Below are positions 38,216 through 46,379 of a stretch of 64,000 nucleotides of DNA, piece after piece. The position numbers were made by a program, and so were the translations under genes. Source of the stretch: an uncultured Paracoccaceae bacterium (GTDB taxonomy: Bacteria > Pseudomonadota > Alphaproteobacteria > Rhodobacterales > Rhodobacteraceae); NCBI GenBank assembly GCA_938028765.1, contig CALIZF010000008.1, forward strand, positions 124,001 to 188,000, in the 5' to 3' direction. Numbering within the stretch: position 1 is the stretch's first letter; each line of letters begins with the position of its first letter. The notes beneath the pieces were generated by a model. The model saw only the letters and a program-made list of their open reading frames with translations. It was not told where the DNA came from and did not search any database.

Positions 38216-39472
38216 TCAGCGCAGGCGGTTCAGAAGGTCCATCGTGGCGTAGCCGTCGGGCGTCAGGCCCTGGGCGACCTGGAAGGCGCGGATGGCGGCG
38301 ACCGTGGCCGGGCCGATCTTGCCGTCCACGCCCTGCGTATCGAATCCGCGGCCGGTCAGGCGCGCCTGCAGCTCGCGCCGCTCGTCCGCCGACAGCGCGC
38401 GGTCGCCGCGGGGCCAGGCCCCCGCGAAGGGCCCCGCCCCGCGCAGCCGGTCGGCGAGGTGGCCGACCGCGATGACATAGGAATCGGCGTTGTTGTAGCG
38501 CGCGATCACCCGGAAGTTGTCGAAGATCATCAGCGCCGGCCCCCGCGCCCCCGCCGGCAGCAGGATCGAGGCCGCGCCCGCATTCGGGATCGGCGCACCG
38601 GTCGCGCTGCGCACGCCGAGCGCCTGCCAGTCGCGCGGCGGCTTCTTCGTGCCCTTGCCGGCAAGGCCGTAGTTGAACCCGCGCGGCAGCGTCACCTCGA
38701 CCGCCCAGGGCTGTCCGGTCGTCCAGCCGTGGCGGGCGAGGTAGGCGGCGGTCGAGGCCAGCGCGTCGGTCGGGTCGTCCGACCAGATGTCGCGCCGCCC
38801 GTCGCCCGTGAAATCGACCGCATAGGCAAGGTAGGACGTCGGCATGAACTGCGTGTGCCCCATCGCGCCGGCCCAGGAACCGGTCATCCGTTCCGGCGTG
38901 GTATCGCCGGCCTGCAGGATCTTCAGCGCCGCGATCAGCTGGCCTTCGAACATCGCGCCGCGCCGGCCGTCGTAGGCCAGCGTCGCGAGGGCGGGGATGA
39001 TCGGCGTGGTGCCGCGATAGGTGCCGTAGGCGGATTCGAGGCCCCAGACCGCCACGATCACCTCGGCCGGCACGCCGTAATGCGCCGCGATCCGGTCCAG
39101 GCTGCGGCGATGCTCGGCCAGCATCCGGCGGCCGTTCTCGATCCGGGTGTCGGACACGGCGCTGTCGAGATAGTCCCAGATCGGGCGGGTGAACTCGGCC
39201 TGCCGGCGGTCCTTCGCGATGATGTCGGGCTGGTAGCTGACGCCGCTGAAGGCGCGGTCGAAGGTCGCGGGCGTGATGCCCTGCGCGAGCGCCCGCGCGC
39301 GGAACCCGCGAACCCAAGCGTTAAAGCCGGGGTTGGGCGCGGGTGCGGACAGCGGCTCGACCCCCGTCACCGCGCGGGGCGCGGGCCGGGGCGACACCTC
39401 GGGGCCCGCGTAGCTGCAGCCGGCGATCACGATCGCCCCCGCAAGAGCCGGAAGGAAGGATGCCTGCCGCAT
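38216..39472 (-). CDS. Lytic murein transglycosylase lipoprotein, MltB family
   Basis: 418 aa. Cleaves peptidoglycan glycan strands to 1,6-anhydro products. Its N-terminus is a lipoprotein signal with lipobox IAGC (Cys19), so it is probably anchored to the outer membrane. The SLT_2/MltB domain has the catalytic Glu in VWGLESAYGTYRG, and GAMGHTQFMPTSYL and FTGDGRRDIW are diagnostic. A C-terminal peptidoglycan-binding domain (about residues 360-416) ends GLTPDGYATMDLLNRL. A palindrome sits upstream at 39501-39520. Confidence 0.94.
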   Translation of the reverse strand: MRQASFLPALAGAIVIAGCSYAGPEVSPRPAPRAVTGVEPLSAPAPNPGFNAWVRGFRARALAQGITPATFDRAFSGVSYQPDIIAKDRRQAEFTRPIWDYLDSAVSDTRIENGRRMLAEHRRSLDRIAAHYGVPAEVIVAVWGLESAYGTYRGTTPIIPALATLAYDGRRGAMFEGQLIAALKILQAGDTTPERMTGSWAGAMGHTQFMPTSYLAYAVDFTGDGRRDIWSDDPTDALASTAAYLARHGWTTGQPWAVEVTLPRGFNYGLAGKGTKKPPRDWQALGVRSATGAPIPNAGAASILLPAGARGPALMIFDNFRVIARYNNADSYVIAVGHLADRLRGAGPFAGAWPRGDRALSADERRELQARLTGRGFDTQGVDGKIGPATVAAIRAFQVAQGLTPDGYATMDLLNRLR

Positions 39473-39500
39473 GAACTCACCTGTTCGCCTGCCCGGTTTT

Positions 39501-39520
39501 TTCCGCAGTCTAGTGCGGAA
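39501..39520 (-). promoter_or_regulatory. Palindrome upstream of the lytic transglycosylase gene
   Basis: A perfect 7-bp inverted repeat TTCCGCA / TGCGGAA with a 6-bp centre, 28 bp upstream of the start at 39472, next to a TTTTTT run on the plus strand. Its placement fits an operator near the promoter. The orientation of the T-run does not suit a terminator for either neighbouring gene. Confidence 0.4.
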
Positions 39521-39560
39521 CCCTTGCAGCGCAAAGCCCGATGCGCAGCGGACGGCGGGC

Positions 39561-39584
39561 CGCCGCGCGACCCTCGGCGCGGCG
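39561..39584 (-). terminator. Hairpin after the hpa operon
   Basis: CGCCGCGC / GCGCGGCG, an 8-bp perfect stem with an 8-nt loop, 40 bp beyond the hpaI stop. No T-run. Likely end of the homoprotocatechuate transcript. Confidence 0.4.
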
Positions 39585-39624
39585 CGTCGAGGCACCAGCC
39601 GAAGGACGGCTGCCCGGCGGCGCG

Positions 39625-40389
39625 TCAGAACCGCGCGCGCAGCGCCCGGGCGGCGGTGCGGAACACGCCCACGTCGCCGCCGACCGCGATGAAGCTGGCG
39701 CCCCAGCCGATATAGCGCCGTGCCGCAGCTTCCTCGGTCGCAAGGATCCCGGCCGCCTTGCCCGCGGTGCGGATGCGGGTCAGCGCGTGCTCGATCGCAG
39801 CCTGCACCTCGGGATGGCCGGTCTGGCCGGGGTGGCCCATGTCGGCGGCGAGGTCGGACGGGCCGACGAACACGCCGTCCACCCCCTCGGTCGCGGCGAT
39901 GGCATCGACGGCGGCGATGCCATCGCGGCTTTCGATCTGCGGGATCAGCGCGATCTGGGCGTCCGCGGTGGCGATGTAGTCGGGAATGGTGCCGAAGCGC
40001 CCCGCCCGCGCGAAGGACGCCCCCACCCCCCGGATGCCTGCCGGCGGGTAGCGCACCGCGCGCACCAGCGCCGCCGCCTGGTCCGCCGAGGCGACCATCG
40101 GCACGAGGATCGACTGCGCGCCCGCGTCCAGCACCTGCTTGATGACCCAGGCCTCGCCCACCGGCACCCGCACGACCGGCGCGGCGCGCGACGCGGCCAG
40201 CGCCTGCAGCTGCGCCACGATCGTGGTCAGCGTGTTGGGCGCGTGTTCCCCGTCGATCACCAGCCAGTCGTAGCCGCATTCGCCGAGGATCTCGGCCGCG
40301 AAGGCGTTGTGCATCGCCATCCACAGGCCGATCAGCGGGCGGTCGGCGGCGGCGAGGGCGGCCTTGAAGGCGTTGGGTGGTGCGGGCAT
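39625..40389 (-). CDS. hpaI: 4-hydroxy-2-oxoheptanedioate aldolase (HpcH/HpaI family)
   Basis: 254 aa class II aldolase. Splits 4-hydroxy-2-oxoheptane-1,7-dioate into pyruvate and succinate semialdehyde, the final step of homoprotocatechuate meta-cleavage. The catalytic His is in IDGEHAPNT, the metal Glu in IPQIESRDGI and the Asp in VFVGPSDLAADMG. It is the last gene of the hpa operon, 3 bp after hpaH. The family also contains 2-dehydro-3-deoxyglucarate aldolases, but the operon fixes the role. Confidence 0.93.
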   Translation of the reverse strand: MPAPPNAFKAALAAADRPLIGLWMAMHNAFAAEILGECGYDWLVIDGEHAPNTLTTIVAQLQALAASRAAPVVRVPVGEAWVIKQVLDAGAQSILVPMVASADQAAALVRAVRYPPAGIRGVGASFARAGRFGTIPDYIATADAQIALIPQIESRDGIAAVDAIAATEGVDGVFVGPSDLAADMGHPGQTGHPEVQAAIEHALTRIRTAGKAAGILATEEAAARRYIGWGASFIAVGGDVGVFRTAARALRARF

Positions 40390-40392
40390 CGG

Positions 40393-41193
40393 TCACGCGA
40401 AGCGAAGGGCAAGACTGCCGAGGCGGCCGAAATCGGCGTGGATGACGGAGCCCGGAGGGCATTCGACCGCCCGGACGAACGATCCCGACAGCACGACCTG
40501 ACCGGGCTCGATGCGGCTACCATAGGCGGCAAGCCGCGCCGCAAGCCAGGCGATCCCGCGTAGGGGATCGTTGAGGACACCGGCGCCGAGGCCGGTTTCC
40601 TCCACCGTGCCGTTGCGCGACAGGATCGCACCGCACCAGCGCAGGTCGATCGCGTCGGGCCGCATCGGCCGGCCGCCGGTGACGAGTCCAGCGTTGGCCG
40701 CGTTGTCGGACACGGTATCGACGATCGTGCGCGTCTGTTTCGTCTCGGGATCGACCCGCACGATCCGCGTGTCGAGGACCTCGAGCGCGGGCACTACCCA
40801 GGCGGCGGCATCCAGCACCTGCGCCGGGCTGACCGGACCGGACAGCGGCGCGCGGAAGATGAAGGCCAGTTCCGCCTCGACCCGCGGCGCGATGAAGCGC
40901 CCCGCCGGCACGGTCGCCCCGTCCTCGAACGCCATGTCGTCGAGCAGGACGCCCGAATCGGGGGTGGCGATCCCGAGCTGCGCCTGCATCGCGCGGCTGG
41001 TCAGGCCGATCTTCCAGCCGATCCGGCGGCGGCCCGGTTCCGCAAGACGTTCGCCCACGAAGGCGGCCTGCACGGCGTAGGCGTCTTCCAGCGTCATGCC
41101 GGGATACTGGCGCGACAGAAGGCCGATCTGCCGGCGGTCGCGTTCCGCCGCGGCCAGCCGGCGCCCGGCGTCGGCGATCTGGTCTGGCGTCAT
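40393..41193 (-). CDS. hpaH: 2-oxo-hept-4-ene-1,7-dioate hydratase
   Basis: 266 aa, normal for HpaH. Adds water to 2-oxohept-4-ene-1,7-dioate to form the aldolase substrate. It belongs to the FAH-like hydratase/decarboxylase family: RIGWKIGLTSRAMQAQLG, then PRVEAELAFIFRAPL with the metal Glu residues, then NAANAGLVTGGRP. The end reads SFVRAVECPPGSVIHADFG. Its ATG overlaps the upstream FAH-family gene stop by 4 bp. Confidence 0.93.
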   Translation of the reverse strand: MTPDQIADAGRRLAAAERDRRQIGLLSRQYPGMTLEDAYAVQAAFVGERLAEPGRRRIGWKIGLTSRAMQAQLGIATPDSGVLLDDMAFEDGATVPAGRFIAPRVEAELAFIFRAPLSGPVSPAQVLDAAAWVVPALEVLDTRIVRVDPETKQTRTIVDTVSDNAANAGLVTGGRPMRPDAIDLRWCGAILSRNGTVEETGLGAGVLNDPLRGIAWLAARLAAYGSRIEPGQVVLSGSFVRAVECPPGSVIHADFGRLGSLALRFA

Positions 41194-42035
41194 TCCTCGG
41201 CCACCCCGTTCGTCAGTTCCCCGATCCCCTCCGCCGCGACCGTGACGGTATCGCCAGGTTTCAGCCACACCGGCGGGTCGGATCGCGCCCCCGCGCCGGC
41301 GGGCGTGCCGCACAGGATCACGTCGCCCGGCACCAGGGTGGCGAAGGTCGAGATGTAGGCGACGATCCGGCGGAAGGTGAAGATCATCCGCGATGTGCGG
41401 TCGTCCTGCCGCAGCGCGCCGTTCACCGTCGTGGTCAGCCGGATGTCGTCGAGCTGCGCAGGGTTCGCGAACGGCAGCATCCACGGGCCGATCGAGCCCG
41501 ACCTGTCCCAGTTCTTGCCCTGCGTGACGTTGAACTTCGCATGCCGCACCCAGTCGCGGATCGTGCCCTCGTTGGCCAGCGTCACGCCCGCGACATGGGC
41601 GTAGGCGTCGCGTTCCGCGATGCGCCGGCCGGGCCTGCCGATGACGATGGCCACCTCGCCCTCGTAGTCGAGCTGCGGGCTTTCGGGCGGCCGGATCAGC
41701 GGCGCGCCATGCGCGGTGAAGCTGCGCGGAAAGCGCACGAACAGCGAGGGGTTCGGCGGTGCGGCCTGACCGTCCCGGTATTCCGCGTTCCGGTCGGGAA
41801 AGTTGACGCCGACGCAGATGATCTTCTCGGGGTTTGTGACCGGGATCGTGCGGTCTGCCGCATCCCAGTCGAAGTCGGGCGCGCCCTCGCCGAAGCGGGC
41901 CAGCGCCCCGGCCTCGATCACCGACCGCAGGGTGGGGAAGGCGGGGTTGCGCGCGCCGTGGTCCACCACGCCGCCCGCCACCTCGACGCCCCATCCGGGG
42001 CGCCCGTTCCGCACGAAGCTGACGAAGCGCGTCAT
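41190..42035 (-). CDS. hpaG: Fumarylacetoacetate hydrolase family protein, HpaG-type isomerase/decarboxylase
   Basis: 281 aa with one FAH domain. In E. coli C, HpaG is about 430 aa with two such domains, decarboxylating 5-oxo-pent-3-ene-1,2,5-tricarboxylate and isomerising the product. Here only one domain is encoded: CVGVNFPDRNAEYR, then LDYEGEVAIVIGRPGRR and VTLANEGTIRDWVRH, then GTPAGAGARSDPPVWLKPGD. Position in the operon supports the decarboxylase/isomerase role. It is ATGA-coupled to hpaD upstream and to hpaH downstream. Confidence 0.85.
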   Translation of the reverse strand: MTRFVSFVRNGRPGWGVEVAGGVVDHGARNPAFPTLRSVIEAGALARFGEGAPDFDWDAADRTIPVTNPEKIICVGVNFPDRNAEYRDGQAAPPNPSLFVRFPRSFTAHGAPLIRPPESPQLDYEGEVAIVIGRPGRRIAERDAYAHVAGVTLANEGTIRDWVRHAKFNVTQGKNWDRSGSIGPWMLPFANPAQLDDIRLTTTVNGALRQDDRTSRMIFTFRRIVAYISTFATLVPGDVILCGTPAGAGARSDPPVWLKPGDTVTVAAEGIGELTNGVAEE

Positions 42036-43012
42036 GGCGCGATGATCGGGCTGGCCTTCAGCGCCGCTTCGCGCTGCGCAACGCCGAGGAAGGCCGATCC
42101 TTCCTCGAACCAGGACCGCGGCGCGGGGGCCCCCCACAGCGTCTGGCGCTGCGGATCGGTCAGGCTCCAGCGGATCGGTTCCAGATCCGGGTCCACCGTC
42201 TGGTAATCGGAACAGTAGATCTCGATCCGGTTTCCGTCAGGGTCGCGGACGTAGAGGAAGAAGGCGTTGGAAATCCCGTGCCGGCCCGGGCCCCGCTCGA
42301 TGTTCTTCAGCCAGCCGGTGGTGGACATCAGGTCGAGGAGGTCGATGATGTTCAGCGGCGTCGGCACCCAGAAGGCAGTGTGATGCAGCCGCGGACCGAG
42401 GCCGTTCGTGAAGGCCATGTCGTGCACGCCGCCCTTGCGGTGCATCCAGGCGGCCCAGAGTTTTCCGCTGTCGTCGTCCTCGGTGTATTCCGTCACGCGG
42501 AAGCCCATGCCGTTCCAGAACGCGACCGAAGCATCGACATCCGGGCTGAAGGTGTTGAAATGGTCGATGCGCAGCGGCTTCACACCCTTGTAGAGAGCGT
42601 ATTTCTGGTGGATCGGCGGCAGCCGGTCCATCGTCGCGAAGAATTCGAGCGGCACGCCAAACAGATCGGCGGTGCGCAGGGTGCGGCCCTGGTAGGGCCG
42701 TTCGACGAAGGCCGTGGGGCAGCCCCTGGCGCGGAACCACGCCTCGGCCCGGTCGAGGTCGCCCTCGGACCAGACCTTGAAGCCCAGAACCTCCACCCCT
42801 GCGGCATCCGCCCTGCGCAGGACGATGCAATGGTGCCCGCGTTCCTCCATCGCGCGCAGCCAGATCGCCTCCGCAGTCTCGTCGGTGACCTGAAGCCCCA
42901 GGATGTCCACATAGAAGGCCCGCGACGCGCCGAGGTCGGTCACGGCATAATCGACATGGCTGAGGCGGACCGTGTTGAAGTCGGGCGAGAGGTTCGGGGC
43001 AGGAACAGGCAT
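42032..43012 (-). CDS. hpaD: 3,4-dihydroxyphenylacetate 2,3-dioxygenase
   Basis: 326 aa extradiol dioxygenase of the VOC fold, the Arthrobacter/Brevibacterium HPCD type rather than the LigB-like E. coli HpaD. It opens the homoprotocatechuate ring next to the diol. Metal ligands are seen at His151 (RIDHFNTF), His210 or His211 (RLHHTAFWV) and Glu264 (NRIEIYCSDY). Two VOC modules occupy residues 15-125 and 145-275. The start MPVPAPNLSP lies 4 bp after hpaE. The stop overlaps the hpaG start. Confidence 0.94.
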   Translation of the reverse strand: MPVPAPNLSPDFNTVRLSHVDYAVTDLGASRAFYVDILGLQVTDETAEAIWLRAMEERGHHCIVLRRADAAGVEVLGFKVWSEGDLDRAEAWFRARGCPTAFVERPYQGRTLRTADLFGVPLEFFATMDRLPPIHQKYALYKGVKPLRIDHFNTFSPDVDASVAFWNGMGFRVTEYTEDDDSGKLWAAWMHRKGGVHDMAFTNGLGPRLHHTAFWVPTPLNIIDLLDLMSTTGWLKNIERGPGRHGISNAFFLYVRDPDGNRIEIYCSDYQTVDPDLEPIRWSLTDPQRQTLWGAPAPRSWFEEGSAFLGVAQREAALKASPIIAP

Positions 43013-43016
43013 CGGG

Positions 43017-44528
43017 TCAGCCCTCCAGCTTCGGGATCGCGTGGGGCACCGTGGCGAAGGCCACATTGCGCGTTTCCATGTAGAAATCGAACGACCAGTC
43101 GCCGCCGTCGCGGCCGAGGCCCGAGTTCTTGACGCCGCCGAAGGGCGCGGGCAGGTGGCGGAGGTTCTCGGAGTTGACCCAGGTCATCCCCGCCTCCAGC
43201 CGCTCGGTCACGCGCAGGGCGCGGTCGAGGCTGCCGGTCCAGAGGTAGGCGGCAAGGCCGTAGGGAACGTCGTTGGCGATCGCCACCGCCTCGTCCTCGG
43301 TCGCGAACGGGATCGCGGTCAGGACGGGGCCGAAGATTTCTTCCTGCGCGATGGCCATGTCGTTCCGCGCCCCGGTGAAGAGGGTGGGCCGCACGTAGCA
43401 GCCCGGCCCCGGCAGCTTCTCGCCCCCGGCAGCCACCGTGGCGCCTTCCGCGCGGGCCTTCTCGAAGTAGGACAACACCTTGCGTTCGTGCTCGGGGTGG
43501 ATCAGCGGGCCGATCACGGTGGCCGGATCGAGCGGATGCCCGACGGGGATGCGCGCCGCCCTTTCGGCGACCTTCGCCACGACGGCATCGTGCACCGACG
43601 CCTCGACCAGCAGGCGGGACGAGGACGTGCAGCGTTCGCCGTTCAGCGAATAGATCATGAACACCGCGGCGTCGGCCGCGCGGTCGAGATCGGCATCCGC
43701 GAAGACGATCACCGGGTTCTTGCCGCCGAGCTCGAAGTGAACCCGCTTCAACGTCGCCGCGCCCTGCGCCATGATGCGGCTGCCGGTCCGCGTCTCGCCC
43801 ACGAAGGCGATGGCCTTGATCGCGGGGTGTTCGGTCAGCGCGCGCCCGGCATCCTCGCCCAAGCCGTTGACGAGGTTGAGGACACCGGGAGGCAGGCCCG
43901 CCGACTCCGCGATCTCGACCAGCAGCCGCGCGGTGATCGGGGAAAACTCGGCCGGCTTGTGCACCACCGTGCAGCCCGCCGCCAGCGCCGGCGCGATCTT
44001 CCAGGTGGCCAGCATGAAGGGTGTGTTCCACGGCGTGATCACGCCGACGGGGCCGATCGGAGCCCGGTTCGTCACGTTCCACTGGCCGGGGGCATACATC
44101 GCCTTGCCGTCGCGCGCCTCCGGCGCCTTGTCGGCGAAGAAGCGGAAGTTCTCGGCCCCCCGCAGCGCCGCCTTGGACATGAACCGCAGCGCCTGCCCGG
44201 TGTCGAGGCATTCGAGAAAGGCGATCTCTTCCGCGCGCGCCTCGATGGCGTCGGCAATGCGGTGCAGGATGCGCCGGCGTTCGGCGCCCGGCAGCGCTGC
44301 CCAGGCGGGAAAGGCCGCCTTCGCCGCCACCGCAGCAGCATCCACGTCGCGCGCGTCCGATTTGGCCACCCGCGCCAATGGCGAAAGGTCGGCCGGGCCG
44401 ATAGTCTCGAACCAGTCGCCCGAGGCTGCGGGCAGATCCTGCCCCCCGATCCGGTTCAGCACGCCGCCCGCCCGATAGCGGGCGAGGTAGGCTTCGGCCA
44501 TGGCCAGGTTCGACCGATAATCGCCCAT
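43017..44528 (-). CDS. hpaE: 5-carboxymethyl-2-hydroxymuconate semialdehyde dehydrogenase
   Basis: 503 aa NAD-dependent aldehyde dehydrogenase, first gene of the operon; oxidises the ring-cleavage aldehyde. TPWNTPFMLATWKIAPALAA is the cofactor helix region, FELGGKNPVIVFADAD carries the general-base Glu, and NGERCTSSSRLLVE the nucleophilic Cys. Length is normal for HpaE (about 490 aa). The promoter and operator lie upstream at 44544-44577. GGGGG precedes ATG 44528. Confidence 0.94.
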   Translation of the reverse strand: MGDYRSNLAMAEAYLARYRAGGVLNRIGGQDLPAASGDWFETIGPADLSPLARVAKSDARDVDAAAVAAKAAFPAWAALPGAERRRILHRIADAIEARAEEIAFLECLDTGQALRFMSKAALRGAENFRFFADKAPEARDGKAMYAPGQWNVTNRAPIGPVGVITPWNTPFMLATWKIAPALAAGCTVVHKPAEFSPITARLLVEIAESAGLPPGVLNLVNGLGEDAGRALTEHPAIKAIAFVGETRTGSRIMAQGAATLKRVHFELGGKNPVIVFADADLDRAADAAVFMIYSLNGERCTSSSRLLVEASVHDAVVAKVAERAARIPVGHPLDPATVIGPLIHPEHERKVLSYFEKARAEGATVAAGGEKLPGPGCYVRPTLFTGARNDMAIAQEEIFGPVLTAIPFATEDEAVAIANDVPYGLAAYLWTGSLDRALRVTERLEAGMTWVNSENLRHLPAPFGGVKNSGLGRDGGDWSFDFYMETRNVAFATVPHAIPKLEG

Positions 44529-44543
44529 GCGACCCCCGTTTCA

Positions 44544-44577
44544 TTAACTCGTTAAGTTAAAGGCCGGGCCGCGTCAA
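44544..44577 (-). promoter_or_regulatory. hpa operon promoter with inverted-repeat operator
   Basis: On the minus strand TTGACG (44572-44577) is a good -35, with the -10 region 17 bp on. Overlapping the -10 is TTAAC-TC-GTTAA (44544-44555), a perfect 5-2-5 inverted repeat followed by a second GTTAA, a typical MarR operator. It is 16 bp from the hpaE start and 64 bp from hpaR, so one site may control both. Confidence 0.68.
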
Positions 44578-44618
44578 GCCCCGCTGGACAGCCGCCCGCC
44601 GACGCGGCATCAGGGGGC

Positions 44619-45134
44619 ATGTCCGACGCCCCCCCGCGGCCCGCCTTCCTGCCGACGGATGTGCGCCATTCGCTGCCGATGGCGCTTCTGCGGGCGCGCG
44701 AGGCGGTCATGGCGCGCTTCCGGCCCATGCTCGACCGGCACGGCGTGAACGAACAGCAATGGCGCGTCCTGCGCGTTCTGGCCGAGGCCGAGGAACTGGA
44801 CGCAACCCAGGTTGCCGCGCGCGCGTCGATCCTTGCCCCCTCGCTGACGCGGATGGCGAAAAGCATGGCCGAACGCGGCCTGATCGCACGCCGGAAGGAC
44901 GCGGGCGATGCCCGGCGCGTCCTTCTGCGCCTCGCGCCGGCGGGCGAGGCGGTGCTGCGGACCGCCGCCTCCGAAAGCCGCGCCCTGACCGAAGCGCTGA
45001 TCGCCGAATTCGGGGCAGAACGGACGGCGGCGCTGATCGACCACCTCAATGCGCTGGCCGCCCTCGGGTCCGAGGCCGCGCTGCGCGCCGCGGACAGGGC
45101 CGGGCACGAGGCGAGGGACGCGGGCGACGGCTGA
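44619..45134 (+). CDS. hpaR: MarR-family regulator, probable homoprotocatechuate repressor HpaR
   Basis: 171 aa winged-helix regulator. The MarR core covers residues 15-150: ARFRPMLDRHGVNEQQWRVL, then AARASILAPSLTRMAKSMAE as recognition helix and RRKDAGDARRVLLRL as the wing. It has the length and placing of HpaR, divergent from hpaE, and would be released from DNA by homoprotocatechuate or a related ligand. No HpaA-type AraC activator or hydroxylase hpaBC is seen in the window. Confidence 0.88.
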   Translation: MSDAPPRPAFLPTDVRHSLPMALLRAREAVMARFRPMLDRHGVNEQQWRVLRVLAEAEELDATQVAARASILAPSLTRMAKSMAERGLIARRKDAGDARRVLLRLAPAGEAVLRTAASESRALTEALIAEFGAERTAALIDHLNALAALGSEAALRAADRAGHEARDAGDG

Positions 45135-45160
45135 CGCCGCCGCTGTCATCCCGATTTTAC

Positions 45161-45189
45161 TTGAGGCCGGGAAGCATACCCCCTATGTG
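45161..45189 (+). promoter_or_regulatory. Probable promoter of the polyamine genes
   Basis: TTGAGG (45161-45166), 17-bp spacer, TATGTG (45184-45189), 58 bp before the start at 45248. Good spacing and an AT-rich setting (ATTTTACTTGAGG) that stands out from the GC-rich surroundings. Confidence 0.5.
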
Positions 45190-45247
45190 CGCGGCTCGCC
45201 GGGCTGGCCCGTGCGACTCTGACCTTTGCCTGACGGAGGGGCCCGAG

Positions 45248-46366
45248 ATGCCGGACACCGCCTTGCTGCCGACCCCCTGCTACGTGATCGACAAGGGGCG
45301 GCTGCTGCGCAACCTCGAGATCATCGCGGCGCTGCGCGATGCCTCGGGCGCGCGGTCGCTTCTTGCGCTGAAGTGCTTCGCCACCTGGGGCGTGTTCGAC
45401 CTGATGGCGCGCTACATGGACGGCACCACCTCGTCCTCGCTCTACGAGCTGCGGCTGGGGCGCGAGGAGTTTCCGGGCGAGGCGCATGCCTATTCCGTGG
45501 CCTGGGAAGACCAGGAATTCGACGACGTCATCCGCTATTCCGACAAGATCATCTTCAATTCCATCGGCCAGCTCGACCGCTTCGGCCCCCGCGCCGCCGC
45601 CGCGGGGCGGATCGCAGGGCTGCGTGTGAACCCCGGCGTGTCGTCCTCGTCCTTCGACCTCGCCGACCCGGCCCGCCCCTTCTCGCGCCTCGGCGAGCAC
45701 GACCCCGAGCGCATCGCGGCCGTGGCCGACCGCATCAGCGGCTTCATGTTCCACAACAACTGCGAGAACGCGGATTTCGACCGCTTCGACGCGATGCTGG
45801 GCCACATCGAGCAGCGGTTCGGCTTCCTGATCCGGCGGATGGACTGGATCAGCCTCGGCGGGGGCATCCATTTCACCGGCGAGGGCTACCCTGTCGCCCG
45901 GCTGGCCGACCGGCTGAAGCGGTTCGCGGATGCCCATGGCGTGCAGGTCTATCTCGAACCCGGCGAGGCGGCGATCACCCGCACCACGACGCTGGAACTG
46001 ACGGTGCTCGACACGCTGTGGAACGGCCGGAACCTGGCGATCGTCGATTCCTCGATCGAGGCGCACATGCTCGACCTGCTGATCTATCGCCAGCAGGCGC
46101 GGGTGGAGCCGGACGAAGGCCCGGACGAATGGATGGTCTGCGGCAAGTCCTGCCTCGCCGGCGACATCTTCGGAACCTTCCGCTTCCCGGCCCCGCTGAA
46201 ACCGGGCGACCGGATCAGCGTGCAGGACGCCGGCGGCTACACGATGGTGAAGAAGAACTGGTTCAACGGCGTCAGGATGCCCGCGATCGCGGTGCGCGAA
46301 ACGGACGGCACCGTGCGCGTCGTGCGGCAGTTCGGCTACGGCGAGTTCAAGGCGGCGCTTGGCTGA
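45248..46366 (+). CDS. nspC: Carboxynorspermidine/carboxyspermidine decarboxylase
   Basis: 372 aa PLP enzyme of the alanine-racemase fold. Removes CO2 from carboxy(nor)spermidine, the last step of the aspartate-semialdehyde route to spermidine. The PLP lysine is Lys42 (LALKCF). Other conserved pieces are LRVNPGVSSSSFDLADP, MFHNNCENADFDRF, GGGIHFTGEGYP and CGKSCLAGDIFG. ATG 45248 follows a GGAGGGGC ribosome site. The partner dehydrogenase gene starts 13 bp downstream. Confidence 0.94.
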   Translation: MPDTALLPTPCYVIDKGRLLRNLEIIAALRDASGARSLLALKCFATWGVFDLMARYMDGTTSSSLYELRLGREEFPGEAHAYSVAWEDQEFDDVIRYSDKIIFNSIGQLDRFGPRAAAAGRIAGLRVNPGVSSSSFDLADPARPFSRLGEHDPERIAAVADRISGFMFHNNCENADFDRFDAMLGHIEQRFGFLIRRMDWISLGGGIHFTGEGYPVARLADRLKRFADAHGVQVYLEPGEAAITRTTTLELTVLDTLWNGRNLAIVDSSIEAHMLDLLIYRQQARVEPDEGPDEWMVCGKSCLAGDIFGTFRFPAPLKPGDRISVQDAGGYTMVKKNWFNGVRMPAIAVRETDGTVRVVRQFGYGEFKAALG

Positions 46367-46379
46367 AGGAGGGTTGGGC

